Shown here one piece after another: positions 37,816 through 46,521 of a stretch of 64,000 nucleotides of DNA. The position numbers and the translations under genes are program-made. A model generated the notes under the pieces. The model was given only the letters and a program-made list of their open reading frames with translations, was not told the origin of the DNA and did no database searches. The stretch is from contig NZ_FXUG01000007.1 of assembly GCF_900182915.1 (NCBI RefSeq), positions 124,001 to 188,000 of the forward strand, in the 5' to 3' direction. How positions within the stretch are numbered: position 1 is the first letter of the stretch; each line of letters opens with the position of its first letter. The stretch is from Neorhodopirellula lusitana (GTDB lineage Bacteria > Planctomycetota > Planctomycetia > Pirellulales > Pirellulaceae).

Positions 37816-38485
37816 GTAGCGGACGTCGCCAGACTTCCGGCCTCCCCAACCCAAACACCGGAACGCTCGGCAAGCTGACGCTACCTCGCAAGGCTCGTCA
37901 CGCCGAAGGCATTCAAGCCACTAGCCGGCAGTCGAGCGCAGCGAACACCGCCGGATACGAACAAGTTGGATGCATCGCCCCCCAAATCCCGGAACGCTCG
38001 GCGAGCCAACGCTACCCCACAAGATCATCACGCCGAAGGCATTCAAGCCAACAGCCGACGGTCGACCGCAGCGAAAACCGTAGATACCAACACCGCCGGA
38101 TACATTCCCCCCACACCCCGGAAAGCTCGGCGAGCCGACGCTCCCCCACAAAGATCGTCACGCCGAAGGCGTTCAAGCCAATAGCCGACGGTCGAGCGCA
38201 GCGAACGCCGTTGGATACGAATACCGCCAGATACATTGCCCCCACACCCCGGCACACTCAGCAAGCTGACGCTACCCAACAGGCTCGTCACGCCGAAGGC
38301 ATTCAAGCCAACAGCCGGCAATCGAGCGAAGCGAACGCCGCTGAATACAAACACCGCGGTTACATTGCCCGCCCCAAACCCCGGAAAGCTCCGCGAGCCG
38401 ACGCTCCCCCACAAGGATCGTCACGCCGAAGGCGTTCAAGACAATAGCCGGCGGTCGAGCGCAGCGAACACCGCCGGATACAATG
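37816..38485 (+). repeat. tandem array of five ~131-bp units
   Basis: Units begin with GAACGCTCGG-like sequence at 37861, 37992, 38121, 38252 and 38384, giving periods of 131, 129, 131 and 132 bases. Each has CGTCACGCCGAAGGC, then TTCAAGCCA, a variable AGCCG(G/A)C, GTCGAGCGCAGCGAA, and ends GGATACAA or similar. A leader (37816-37860) containing CGCCAGACTTCC precedes the first unit only. Reading frames that run through it are artefacts of the period, which is not a multiple of three in every unit. Confidence 0.88.
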
Positions 38486-38748
38486 ACCAACCCACACCCC
38501 GACCCCGAAGGCGGTCGCAGATCCATCCGCACCGACAAGCTGCTATCCCCTTCCAATTTGCCCATCCCGTTTTGTATCGCGTTCCACTGGCCCGCAACGC
38601 AACGGGCGACAAACAGCCGCCCCCCCACCAGGACACCAACCCATGAGTGACCAACCAACAGCTCAAGGCAAACCACACGACACCGATCCACTCGCACCAC
38701 ACCACCCCCTCACCCTCCCCTGGGAGGCACGAGCCAAGCAAGCGAAAG

Positions 38749-38895
38749 ACGCCCGTAACAGATGCCGCCAGACTTCCAGCCTCCCACCCAAACCCTGGAA
38801 CGCTTGGCCACCTCACGCTACCCCGCAAGGATCGTCACGCCAAAGGCGTTCAAGCCAACAACCGGCCGCCGAGCGCAGCGAACACCGCCGAATAC
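38749..38895 (+). repeat. detached sixth copy of the ~131-bp unit with leader
   Basis: CGCCAGACTTCCAGCCTCCC, then GGAACGCTTGG, CGTCACGCCAAAGGCGTTCA and GAGCGCAGCGAACACCGCCG repeat the leader and the body of the first unit of the array, 260 bases further on. The DNA between (38486-38748) has no recognisable gene. Confidence 0.75.
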
Positions 38896-38958
38896 GCCCC
38901 CTTTCTCGCGCAATCAAATTTTGCCATGAACCAGCCGAAAATTCGCTTTGCGAGAGTA

Positions 38959-39028
38959 AAACGATTGTCCTCAATCGTTTGGGGTCACGCTGTCGCACCC
39001 AAATCCCAAGCGATTGGGGACAATCGCT
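38959..39028. repeat. inverted pair of REP-like hairpins
   Basis: The first hairpin has arms AAACGATTG/CAATCGTTT with loop TCCT (38959-38980). The second has arms AGCGATTG/CAATCGCT with loop GGGA (39009-39028). Read on the opposite strand, the second is AGCGATTG-TCCC-CAATCGCTTGGG and so matches the first. The two are the same element in opposite orientation, as in paired REP/BIME structures. They lie 78 bases upstream of the first sulfatase. Confidence 0.7.
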
Positions 39029-39105
39029 CTACAATGAAGCCGCCCCAACAAAATCTCCAATAGCTGGCAGCCCACACTCCCCCGCATCACCAAGGATCCC
39101 ACCGC

Positions 39106-40515
39106 ATGAAGTTCCCCCTCGCGACCGCTTTCATCCTCGCGGTTGTCTGCATCAGCAGCGCAAGCGCCCAGCCCGCTCGTCCCAACATCATCTACATCAA
39201 CGCCGACGACTTAGGCGTGATGGACGTTGGCTACAACAACCCGCTTTACCAAACACCCAACATCGATGCACTTTGTGCCAACGGCATGAAGTTCACCAAC
39301 GCCTACGCCCCAGCGGCCAACTGCGCCCCCAGTCGAGCGTGTGTGATGACGGGGCAATACGGCCCGCGACACGGCGTCTACACCGTTGGATCGTCCTCCC
39401 GTGGATCCGCTTCGAACCGCAAGTTGATTCCGATCAAGAACAATCCACTTCCGTCGCTGGACAACGTCACCATCGCCGAAGCATTCCAGAACGCTGGCTA
39501 CAGAACCATTCACTTGGGAAAATGGCATCTCGGGCCAGACCCAACCCAGCAAGGGTTCGACATCAACGTGGGTGGCGACACCAGCGGCAGCCCAACAGGC
39601 GGCTACTTTTCGCCCTTCACACGAGGCTCGATGGAGTCGTTGAATGACCAGTTCCCCGCCAGGACGCATCGAGTCGACATTTACGCCGACAAGGCAATCG
39701 AGTTCATGCGTGCCAACCAAGCGAAGCCGTTCTTCATGCACATGGCGTACTACTCCGTGCACACCGGATTGGAACCCGTCCCCGGTCTAGTCGAAAAGTA
39801 CGAGGGCACTGGCGTTCACGCCACGTATGCCTCCATGGTCGAGAAGATGGACCAAGGCATCGGCAGGATTCTCGATGAACTCGAAACACTCGGACTGACC
39901 GAGAACACGCTGGTCTTGTTCACTTCGGACAACGGCGGCCACCTGAACTATTCCGACCAAACACCCCATCGAGCCGGCAAGGGTTCCTACTTCGAAGGCG
40001 GCATCCGAGAACCGATGGTCGTCCGCTGGCCTGCCCAAGTCGCTCCGGGCACCGAGTGCGACACCCCCGTCATCGGCATCGACTTCTTCCCGACGTTCTT
40101 GCAGGCGGCCGGGATCGTTCCACCCAAAGACAAGATTCTCGACGGCGTCAGCCTCATGCCGCTTCTGACTCAGCAAGGCGAACTCCCCGAACTCGCCGAA
40201 CTCAACGAACGGTCCTTGTATTGGCACTTCCCGATCTACCTGCAATCCTATCGAGGCAGCAAAGAGTCATCGCACGATCCCAAGTTCCGCACCCGCCCCG
40301 GATCCGCGATGCGTTTAGGCAAATGGAAACTCCACGAGTACTTCGAAGACGGCCGCCTGGAACTGTACGACCTGGACGCCGACGTCGGTGAACGAAAGAA
40401 CCTAGCCACCACCATGCCCGAGAAAGCATCCCAACTGCACGCAATGATGAAGCAGTGGCGAGAACAAACCGGAGCCCCCGTCCCAACGGAGCTCAATCCA
40501 AAGTTTAAGCGTTAG
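39106..40515 (+). CDS. secreted type I sulfatase
   Basis: Hydrolyses a sulfate ester, probably of an algal polysaccharide or glycan. A signal peptide (1-21, ending ASA) precedes the alkaline-phosphatase-like fold. Metal ligands lie in NIIYINADDLGVMDVG. The formylglycine signature CAPSR has its Cys at residue 73, to be modified by a formylglycine-generating system. HLGKWHLG and SDNGGH follow as family segments. AAGG precedes the ATG at a good distance. The length of 469 fits. Planctomycetes carry many such genes; the substrate is unknown. It precedes a second sulfatase across a heptamer repeat array. Confidence 0.93.
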   Translation: MKFPLATAFILAVVCISSASAQPARPNIIYINADDLGVMDVGYNNPLYQTPNIDALCANGMKFTNAYAPAANCAPSRACVMTGQYGPRHGVYTVGSSSRGSASNRKLIPIKNNPLPSLDNVTIAEAFQNAGYRTIHLGKWHLGPDPTQQGFDINVGGDTSGSPTGGYFSPFTRGSMESLNDQFPARTHRVDIYADKAIEFMRANQAKPFFMHMAYYSVHTGLEPVPGLVEKYEGTGVHATYASMVEKMDQGIGRILDELETLGLTENTLVLFTSDNGGHLNYSDQTPHRAGKGSYFEGGIREPMVVRWPAQVAPGTECDTPVIGIDFFPTFLQAAGIVPPKDKILDGVSLMPLLTQQGELPELAELNERSLYWHFPIYLQSYRGSKESSHDPKFRTRPGSAMRLGKWKLHEYFEDGRLELYDLDADVGERKNLATTMPEKASQLHAMMKQWREQTGAPVPTELNPKFKR

Positions 40516-40516
40516 T

Positions 40517-40747
40517 GAGCGATTAGCGATTAGCCAGTAGCCAGTAGCCAGTAGCGAGTAGCGAGTAGCGAGTAGCGATTTGCGATTTGCGATTTGCGAT
40601 TTGCCAGTAGCCAGTAGCCAGTAGCCAGTAGCCAGTAGCCAGTAGCCAGTAGCCAGTAACTCGTAACTCGTAACTCGTAGCTCGTAGCTCGTAGCTCGTA
40701 GCTCGTAGCTAACAGCTAACAGCTAACAGCTAACAGCTAACAGCTAC
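40517..40747. repeat. array of 33 heptamer repeats
   Basis: From one base after the sulfatase stop, 33 seven-base units follow without interruption. They drift in blocks: TAGCGAT, TAGCCAG (x3), TAGCGAG (x3), TAGCGAT, TTGCGAT (x3), TTGCCAG, TAGCCAG (x7), TAACTCG (x3), TAGCTCG (x4), TAGCTAA, CAGCTAA (x4), CAGCTAC. Adjacent blocks differ by one to three bases, and each block is homogeneous. The array ends 33 bases before the next sulfatase start. Confidence 0.95.
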
Positions 40748-40780
40748 TCCCAAACATCCTTTACCGAGAGAAGTCGACTG

Positions 40781-42226
40781 ATGAAATTCCCACCACGTTT
40801 GATGGCCGCCTTCGTTGGGTGGATCACGTTCGGCTGTTTGGCTTTCAGCCTCACGACCTGCCATGCCGCTCCGGACAATGACGCCGACGCAGCGGCACAC
40901 ACCAACGTCATCGTGATCCTGACCGATGACATGGGGTATGCGGATCTGGGCATCAACGGATGCGAACAGATACAAACGCCCAACATCGATCAATTGATGC
41001 GAGACGGTGTCAAGTTCAGCAACGCGTACGTCACCGCGTCGGTGTGTTGCCCGTCTCGCGCCGGTTTGTTGACCGGCCGGTATCAACAGCGGTTTGGTCA
41101 CGAGTTCAACAACTTCTCCATCCCCATCAACGGCTACACCCAAGCGGAGATGGGCTTACCGGTGGAAGAACGCACAATCGGCAACGCGTTCCAAGACGCA
41201 GGCTACCGGACGTGCTGCGTTGGTAAGTGGCACATGGGCGGCGGCGAACAATTTGATCCGGTCAAGCGTGGGTTCGATGAAGTGTTTGCGATCGAAGCCG
41301 GCCACCGTAACTACCGTTCCTACCCAGGAAACACTCGCCGTTCGTATCGGATCCAGATCAACGAGCACGATCTGCTTCCGGAGTCGCAGGTCACGTATGT
41401 GACCGATGACCTGACCGCCGCCGCAGTCAACTTCATCCGCACGCAGCGTGACACACCGTTCTTCCTGTACCTGGCCTACACCGCCCCGCACGCACCGATG
41501 CAAGGCAAAGACGCAGACGAAGCTATTTACAGTTCCATCAGCGATCCCAAACGCCGCACCTACGCCGCGATGCTGAAGGCACTCGACGACGGAGTGGGCA
41601 GCTTGCGTCAATCGTTGGCCGACAACCAACTCGACCAGAACACGTTAATTGTCTTCGCCAACGACAACGGTGGCGCCACCAACAACGGATCGGACAACGG
41701 AGCCTTTCGCGGCATGAAGGGTTCAAAGTGGGAAGGCGGCATCCACGTCCCATTCAGCATGACCTGGCCAGCCAAGCTGACGCCGGGCACGACGTACGAA
41801 AACCCAATCAGCACGCTGGACATCTTGCCGACCACCCTGGCGGCGGCGGAGGCAGGCTACCAGGGACTGCCGCTGGACGGAGTCAACCTGTTGCCGTTCA
41901 TAAGCGGTGAAGATACCGGCCGGCCGCATGACGTTTTGTACTGGCGCCGAGGCGTCGCCGCGGCCGTCCGCACCGGCAACTGGAAGTTGATCCGAGTGGA
42001 AGGGAACCCTGACCTGCTGTTCGATCTAGCCACCGATCCAAGCGAGCGACAAGACCTGTCACGGGAGCACGGAGAACAGGTCCAAACGATGCGGCGTCAA
42101 CTGGAAGCCTGGGAAAAAGAGCTCGCCCCACCACGCTGGACCGAAGGCAAGAAATGGTCCAACTTCCAAGTCCTCAAACACCAAATGAGTGTCCAAACCC
42201 GCGACCAAGAAAGAAAGTACCCCTGA
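40781..42226 (+). CDS. secreted type I sulfatase
   Basis: Second sulfatase, 481 residues. The signal peptide ends near CHA (about 29). VIVILTDDMGYADLG carries metal ligands; the formylglycine signature is CCPSR, with Cys89 the residue to be oxidised. GKWHMGGGEQFDPVKRGFDE and FANDNGG follow. GAGAGAAG precedes the ATG. It is clearly diverged from its neighbour, so the two probably act on different linkages. The 231-base heptamer array between them makes an operon uncertain. The C-terminus (from about 450) is a Trp/Lys-rich extension. Confidence 0.93.
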   Translation: MKFPPRLMAAFVGWITFGCLAFSLTTCHAAPDNDADAAAHTNVIVILTDDMGYADLGINGCEQIQTPNIDQLMRDGVKFSNAYVTASVCCPSRAGLLTGRYQQRFGHEFNNFSIPINGYTQAEMGLPVEERTIGNAFQDAGYRTCCVGKWHMGGGEQFDPVKRGFDEVFAIEAGHRNYRSYPGNTRRSYRIQINEHDLLPESQVTYVTDDLTAAAVNFIRTQRDTPFFLYLAYTAPHAPMQGKDADEAIYSSISDPKRRTYAAMLKALDDGVGSLRQSLADNQLDQNTLIVFANDNGGATNNGSDNGAFRGMKGSKWEGGIHVPFSMTWPAKLTPGTTYENPISTLDILPTTLAAAEAGYQGLPLDGVNLLPFISGEDTGRPHDVLYWRRGVAAAVRTGNWKLIRVEGNPDLLFDLATDPSERQDLSREHGEQVQTMRRQLEAWEKELAPPRWTEGKKWSNFQVLKHQMSVQTRDQERKYP

Positions 42227-42829
42227 CCCAAACCAAAAACTCAAGCACTGCCCCCGCTCACCCCGAAGCCCCATGCCCGTCGGCGAATCGGCAAGGACTC
42301 ACACATGATTCAAAAGCGGAAGAAGTAAATCATGTCCATCCTGTAAATCCTGGCAAAACAAGCACGCAACAACGTCGCAGGCAAGTCCCTTTGCCGTTTC
42401 CCCAAAAAACACCCGCGGCTAGCGCCCAGCGGCTCAGTCAATCGGACAACGCCTAGCGGCCTGGTTAAAACCCCATTGCAAGGCAGCAGAGACGCTCCTT
42501 CGTACGGTCCGCAAGCTAAGAGCGTTACGTTCCCAAACGTTAGCCCGACGGCACAGGGCCTGTGCCTGCTACATTCGAAGTGATGTGCCGGATTCCTGTC
42601 GACATCCGCTCCGTTTGAAGATGAAATCTCCGTGTGGGTGGCTGGAAACTTCCAAATCAGCCTAGCCCCCGTAGCTCGCCAAGCCGTATATAGGGGATCC
42701 CCTGGTTTGTGTGGGCTGCATGCTTTGGGGGGCGTTGTGCTGATTCAGCGTCGAACCGGATATCGCTGCTCTGAAGTGCGTTTGGCATCTCCTGCCGGAG
42801 CCGCGTTGCTCTCCCTGGACGGATACTCA
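42227..42829. other. intergenic region with repeat copy and a palindrome
   Basis: Contains an AAATCATGTCCATCCTGTAA-type sequence at about 42328, the first copy of a 98-bp direct repeat (42475-42572), and a perfect 12-base palindrome AGGGGATCCCCT (42692-42703). The frame of the next gene runs back to 42632, but that leader has poor composition and is treated as untranslated. Confidence 0.5.
42475..42572 (+). repeat. direct repeat R2, left copy
   Basis: ATTGCAAG, GACGCTCC, CGTACGGTCCGC, then the 17-base palindrome GGCACAGGGCCTGTGCC (42550-42566) and CTAC occur in the same order and spacing at 44226-44324. The two copies lie in direct orientation on either side of the DUF1571 gene. Confidence 0.8.
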
Positions 42830-43993
42830 ATGATGAATGAACGCTCTTCTCGCCGCTCGTGGAAATTCCTGTTCTCTGGCACTTTCACTGGCTCTTTTAC
42901 TGGCACACTGGGTGGCAGTTTCGTTAGCCCGTTTGTTGTGACCGTGATTGCGATCGGGGTCGCCGGTTGGGGCGGTTCGGTCCATGCGGAAACGGTCGGA
43001 CATCCTGATGCGGTTCAGCCGGATGCGGTTTCAACCGCTGGCAACGTGTCGGTGGCAGCGAGCGAACCGGGGACTGCGAGGCTCGATGTGTCGAGAATCA
43101 GCACAACACAAGATGCCTCCGTCCAAGTGGCCCCGACCAACAACGTTAATGCCCAAGCTGACAATACGAAGCTAAACGAGTCCGACCTGAAGGATGCTGA
43201 CGCGATGTCGGCGGAACCGATTCAGACTTCGGGGCCGGGCATCGCGCCGCCGAACTCACTGGAGCCTTTGGTGGCCCTTGCCAGGCGGGCTAAGGAGCGG
43301 TTTGAGAACGAGATTACGGGCTACACGTGCTTGCTGGTTAAGCAGGAAACCATCGATGGGAAGCTGGAACCGGCACAGTACCTGCGTCTGAAAATTCGCG
43401 ACCGACGTTTGGTGGGAGACCAGCTGCAACAGCCACTTTCGATCTACGCGAAGTTCTTGAAGCCCAAAGAGGTTGCTGGGCGTGAGGTCTTGTATGTCGA
43501 GAATGAACTGGACGGTGACATGCTGGTTCGCCGCGGCGGCACTCGACTGCCGAACCTGACCTTGAAGCTAAGCCCCGATGGGCGTCTGGCCCGGCGGGAC
43601 ACGAACTATTCGATTGAGCAAACCGGTATCCTACCGATGCTGAACCAAATCCTGACACGGATGGAATCGCAACGAGAGGGCGAGCAATTCCAAATCCGTT
43701 TCTTCGCCGACGCGAAGGTGGATGGACGGCCGTGCCAGCACGTGGAGATCAAACAGGTGAAGCAGTTCCCGGATTCCGACTTCCATATCGCGAAGGTGTA
43801 CATCGACGAGGAACTGAAGATGCCCGTGTACTTCGCGTCCTACGCCTGGCCTGAGGAAGCGGATCAGAAGCCGGTGCTGCAGGAACAGTACGTGATCACC
43901 AAGATTGACCTGAATGCAGAACTGAGCGATTTAGACTTCGATCGTTCCAACCCGAACTACCTGTTCAAGGAAGAGTCCAAGGACTCAGAGTGA
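42830..43993 (+). CDS. DUF1571 domain protein, probably exported
   Basis: A 387-residue protein of the planctomycete-enriched DUF1571 family. The N-terminus is basic, followed by a Gly/Thr/Phe-rich stretch from a 12-bp repeat and a hydrophobic segment (about 32-48) that ends VHA, consistent with export or a membrane anchor. A low-complexity linker runs to about residue 140. The DUF1571 domain follows: ARRAKERFENEITGYTCLLVKQE, YAKFLKPKEVAGREVLYVE, LPMLNQILTRMESQREG and FHIAKVYIDEELKMPVYFASY. The function is unknown; the fold resembles outer-membrane lipoprotein carriers such as LolA. Direct repeats R2 flank the gene. Confidence 0.83.
   Translation: MMNERSSRRSWKFLFSGTFTGSFTGTLGGSFVSPFVVTVIAIGVAGWGGSVHAETVGHPDAVQPDAVSTAGNVSVAASEPGTARLDVSRISTTQDASVQVAPTNNVNAQADNTKLNESDLKDADAMSAEPIQTSGPGIAPPNSLEPLVALARRAKERFENEITGYTCLLVKQETIDGKLEPAQYLRLKIRDRRLVGDQLQQPLSIYAKFLKPKEVAGREVLYVENELDGDMLVRRGGTRLPNLTLKLSPDGRLARRDTNYSIEQTGILPMLNQILTRMESQREGEQFQIRFFADAKVDGRPCQHVEIKQVKQFPDSDFHIAKVYIDEELKMPVYFASYAWPEEADQKPVLQEQYVITKIDLNAELSDLDFDRSNPNYLFKEESKDSE
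42878..42925 (+). repeat. 12-bp in-frame tandem repeat
   Basis: Four 12-base units at 42878, 42890, 42902 and 42914 encode GTFT, GSFT, GTLG and GSFV in the N-terminal region of the DUF1571 protein. Confidence 0.65.
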
Positions 43994-44049
43994 GCTGGGA
44001 CTCACAGTGATCTGGGACTCAGAGTGAGCTGGCCCCCGGAGTGAGTTGG
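43982..44049 (+). repeat. 17-bp tandem repeat spanning a stop codon
   Basis: GACTCAGAGTGAGCTGG at 43982 and 44016 are identical; the unit at 43999 differs by two bases and that at 44033 is diverged. The stop codon of the DUF1571 gene is inside the first unit, so the array starts in coding sequence and continues past the gene end. Confidence 0.85.
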
Positions 44050-44225
44050 GGTTTTGTCTGATGGCCGGAGGCTTTGCACTCTGGCTGGTGTTGATTGGGT
44101 GAGGCAGGAGCCTCGGAGGCGGGACGCTACCAGGCGGGAACATGGCAGCGAGGTGGTTGGCTGGGATGGCGGTGTTTGCGGTACCTGGCTGGGAACGAGG
44201 AACTTAGCCGCTTGTTGCAAATCGT

Positions 44226-44324
44226 ATTGCAAGTAGCAGTGACGCTCCGTCGTGCGGTCCGCTAGATAAAATCGTTGCGTTCTCAATCGCTTTAGCCGAA
44301 CGGCACAGGGCCTGTGCCTACTAC
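44226..44324 (+). repeat. direct repeat R2, right copy
   Basis: Matches 42475-42572 in order and spacing, including an identical GGCACAGGGCCTGTGCC palindrome (44302-44318). It ends 20 bases before the stop of the next minus-strand gene. Confidence 0.8.
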
Positions 44325-44344
44325 GATTGCAAATCAGCTGGCTG

Positions 44345-44707
44345 TTAGGCTTTGCTGTAGCCTAGTTCCCGAATCACTAGCAGCATTTCGTCGCACGTGA
44401 TGTAACGGCGATGGTGTTCCAGTTTGTAGGCATCGATCGCGGCAGCGAGTTCTCGGCCGTCGTCGGACAGGTCGTTATGCGTGCTACCAAACTGACGTCT
44501 TTCAACACCCGCTCGGCCCGACTTGCTACCTTCGCGGCCACGACGGCGATCGCGTCCGGACTCGGAATCGTCGTTGGACGATCCTTGGTTTCGGCCAACG
44601 ATGGAGCTTCCAGTACGGGACACTGGCGTCACGCTCGACCTGGCAGCGCTGCCGCTGGTGGCGTAATGAGACGTCAATGCATCGGAGAAGGAGGGGGTCA
44701 AAGACAT
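44345..44707 (-). CDS. hypothetical protein with a conserved C-terminal helix pair
   Basis: The 120 residues divide into a Ser/Thr/Arg/Gly-rich, probably disordered N-terminus and a compact C-terminal segment of about 35 residues: ELAAAIDAYKLEHHRRYITC, then DEMLLVIRELGYSKA. The second part looks like a helix-turn-helix-like small module, of a kind I associate with short planctomycete proteins. No function is assigned. The opposite strand also has an open frame (44411-44743), but its composition is poorer. Confidence 0.5.
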   Translation of the reverse strand: MSLTPSFSDALTSHYATSGSAARSSVTPVSRTGSSIVGRNQGSSNDDSESGRDRRRGREGSKSGRAGVERRQFGSTHNDLSDDGRELAAAIDAYKLEHHRRYITCDEMLLVIRELGYSKA

Positions 44708-45240
44708 GAAGCTGGATTCCTTATCGCACGAGGTTTACGGTGACTCAAGTTGCCGGTCTGAAACAGTATCCCGACTCCGGTTTGCACTGCGTCTTGCCAG
44801 ATTGAGGCTGGACACCCAGTGCCCGATCATTCAAAGCGGCAAGTCGAAGTTGTCGAAGTGTTTCAATACATAAAGACAAAAGCACGAAGCGTCTGGCCGT
44901 TGAGCCAGTGCTGCTTCGACGCCGGGCGTCTCGAGTCAATGTTGGTTTGGGAATCGCATGACTTGGGAATGGTTTCCCGAGACTCGGTTCCCCGATTACT
45001 AAAATGGGGTTTCATGTTGCCCCCGAAACGCACCGTTCGCGATGCGGCCCACCGCTGTGGTAGGGGGCTTCACTGAAACGCTACGTTAGGAAATCGAGGT
45101 CTGCGTCGCTTCGAGCGTTAGGAAAGCGATATTCTTACGAGCATTGTGACGGTTGTGCGGACTCCGAAAGAGATCCAGCCGGGTTTCCACAACGGGGATC
45201 TTCGAGACAATAGACGGATTCCAGCTGGGTACTTTTTCAA
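44708..45240. other. intergenic region before the cytochrome operon
   Basis: About 530 bases with no recognisable gene or repeat. It should contain the promoter of the haem/oxidase operon. Confidence 0.4.
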
Positions 45241-46521
45241 ATGTTAGGTTTGATGACGCGTTTTGCAGCCATTTTCGTGGTCGTTTTAAGCATTGGGCTG
45301 TCGGGATGCCGAGAGGCACCGCCGCAGTTCCAGGCCAACGGGGTCCGCGCGTTGTCGCTGGAAAGGTCTCGCAGCGTGCCCACCGAGGCGGCTGCGGCGG
45401 ATGTTTCAGCAGTTGTTTCGCAGCTTTTTGGCACTCCGGGGTCTCCCAAATGGCCTGCCGGCTTGCTGGCCGACGACGACCAGCGGCAATTGGTGTCGCC
45501 CGATCGACTTGCCCAGGCCGCTGGCGGGGTGACCAGCGACGAAGCGAACCTGCACACGGGCCTGTACCAAGAGCACTGTGTGATTTGTCACGCGGTTTCG
45601 GGCAGCGGAAACGGTCCGGCGTCGCGGTTCCAGGTTCCGTACCCACGGGATTTCCGAGTCGGCATTTTCAAGTGGAAATCGACACGGCGAAGCTCCAAAC
45701 CGACGCGTGACGACTTGACCCAGATCCTGAAGAACGGGATCCCAGGTTCGCCGATGCCCAGTTTCGCGATCGTGCGTCCCAGCGAGATCGATGCGTTGGT
45801 GGACTATGTCATTTACTTGTCAGTTCGTGGCGAAGTCGAGCGAGAACTATTGGGACGAGCCGTCGACGAACTGGACTACGACACCGGTCCTCCGGAAGAA
45901 GAACTGCGTTTGACGCTGGTTTCGACCGGTGATGGCGATGCAGTTCGCGAGGGCAGTGAAACCGGCGACGACGCGGGCGCTGACTCGGATGGCGCTGATG
46001 CGGAACTGACTGAAGGGCAAGCCATGGTGGTGGAGGTTTTGCAGGACGTGGTTGATTCCTGGGTCAACGTGGAGCCTTCGTTGGTGCCGCCGCGGCCACA
46101 GGACACCGATCTTGCAGCGTCGATTGGTCGAGGCAAGGAGATCTATCACGGACAGGTCGCCAATTGCGTAGGCTGTCACGGGACCGATGGAGCGGGTGGG
46201 TTGCCATCGCTTGATTACGACGACTGGACGAAAGATTTCACCACTCGCATCGGTGTTTCGCCGGATGACAAAGCGGCAGTGAAGCCGTTCCGCAAGGCCG
46301 GTGCGTTGCCACCTCGTGCGATCGATCCGCGAGTCTTGGCGGGCGGCGTGATTCATGGTGGATCGGATCCGGAAACGATCTACCGCCGAATTCACGAGGG
46401 AATCGCAGGCACTCCGATGCCCAGTATGGACATCGACGAAAACGCGAACGCGGGAACGGGCTTAACTCCCGATCAAGCTTGGGACTTGGTCAACTACGTG
46501 GAATCGATAATCAAACCATGA
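45241..46521 (+). CDS. dihaem cytochrome c lipoprotein
   Basis: An electron carrier anchored to a membrane on the periplasmic side. The lipobox LSGC gives lipid-modified Cys23. Two cytochrome c domains follow: CVICH (113-117) with methionine ligand candidate in GIPGSPMPSF (about 172), and CVGCH (309-313) with GIAGTPMPSMD near the C-terminus. An acidic, low-complexity linker (about 230-260) separates them. Length 426. It is the first gene of an operon with haem A synthesis genes, so it likely works with a cytochrome oxidase. The next gene starts at ATGA overlapping its stop. Confidence 0.9.
   Translation: MLGLMTRFAAIFVVVLSIGLSGCREAPPQFQANGVRALSLERSRSVPTEAAAADVSAVVSQLFGTPGSPKWPAGLLADDDQRQLVSPDRLAQAAGGVTSDEANLHTGLYQEHCVICHAVSGSGNGPASRFQVPYPRDFRVGIFKWKSTRRSSKPTRDDLTQILKNGIPGSPMPSFAIVRPSEIDALVDYVIYLSVRGEVERELLGRAVDELDYDTGPPEEELRLTLVSTGDGDAVREGSETGDDAGADSDGADAELTEGQAMVVEVLQDVVDSWVNVEPSLVPPRPQDTDLAASIGRGKEIYHGQVANCVGCHGTDGAGGLPSLDYDDWTKDFTTRIGVSPDDKAAVKPFRKAGALPPRAIDPRVLAGGVIHGGSDPETIYRRIHEGIAGTPMPSMDIDENANAGTGLTPDQAWDLVNYVESIIKP

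Noticed and set aside
37816-38485. Possible CRISPR array
   Set aside because: Units are about 131 bp and vary along their length, with no short identical repeats alternating with unique spacers and no cas genes in the window.
38643-39647. 334-codon plus-strand frame overlapping the first sulfatase
   Set aside because: It starts in repeat DNA and runs out of frame through the sulfatase, with runs of Arg, Pro and Ser typical of a shadow.
40517-40747. Possible replication origin or iteron array
   Set aside because: Heptamers drift in sequence by blocks and no replication initiator or DnaA-box cluster lies nearby.
42632-42829. N-terminal extension of the DUF1571 gene
   Set aside because: Poor composition, includes a palindrome, and lies upstream of a basic-plus-hydrophobic export signal at a good ATG.
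44411-44743. 110-codon plus-strand frame opposite the hypothetical at 44345-44707
   Set aside because: Poorer composition; the minus-strand frame has a compact, conserved-looking helix pair at its C-terminus.
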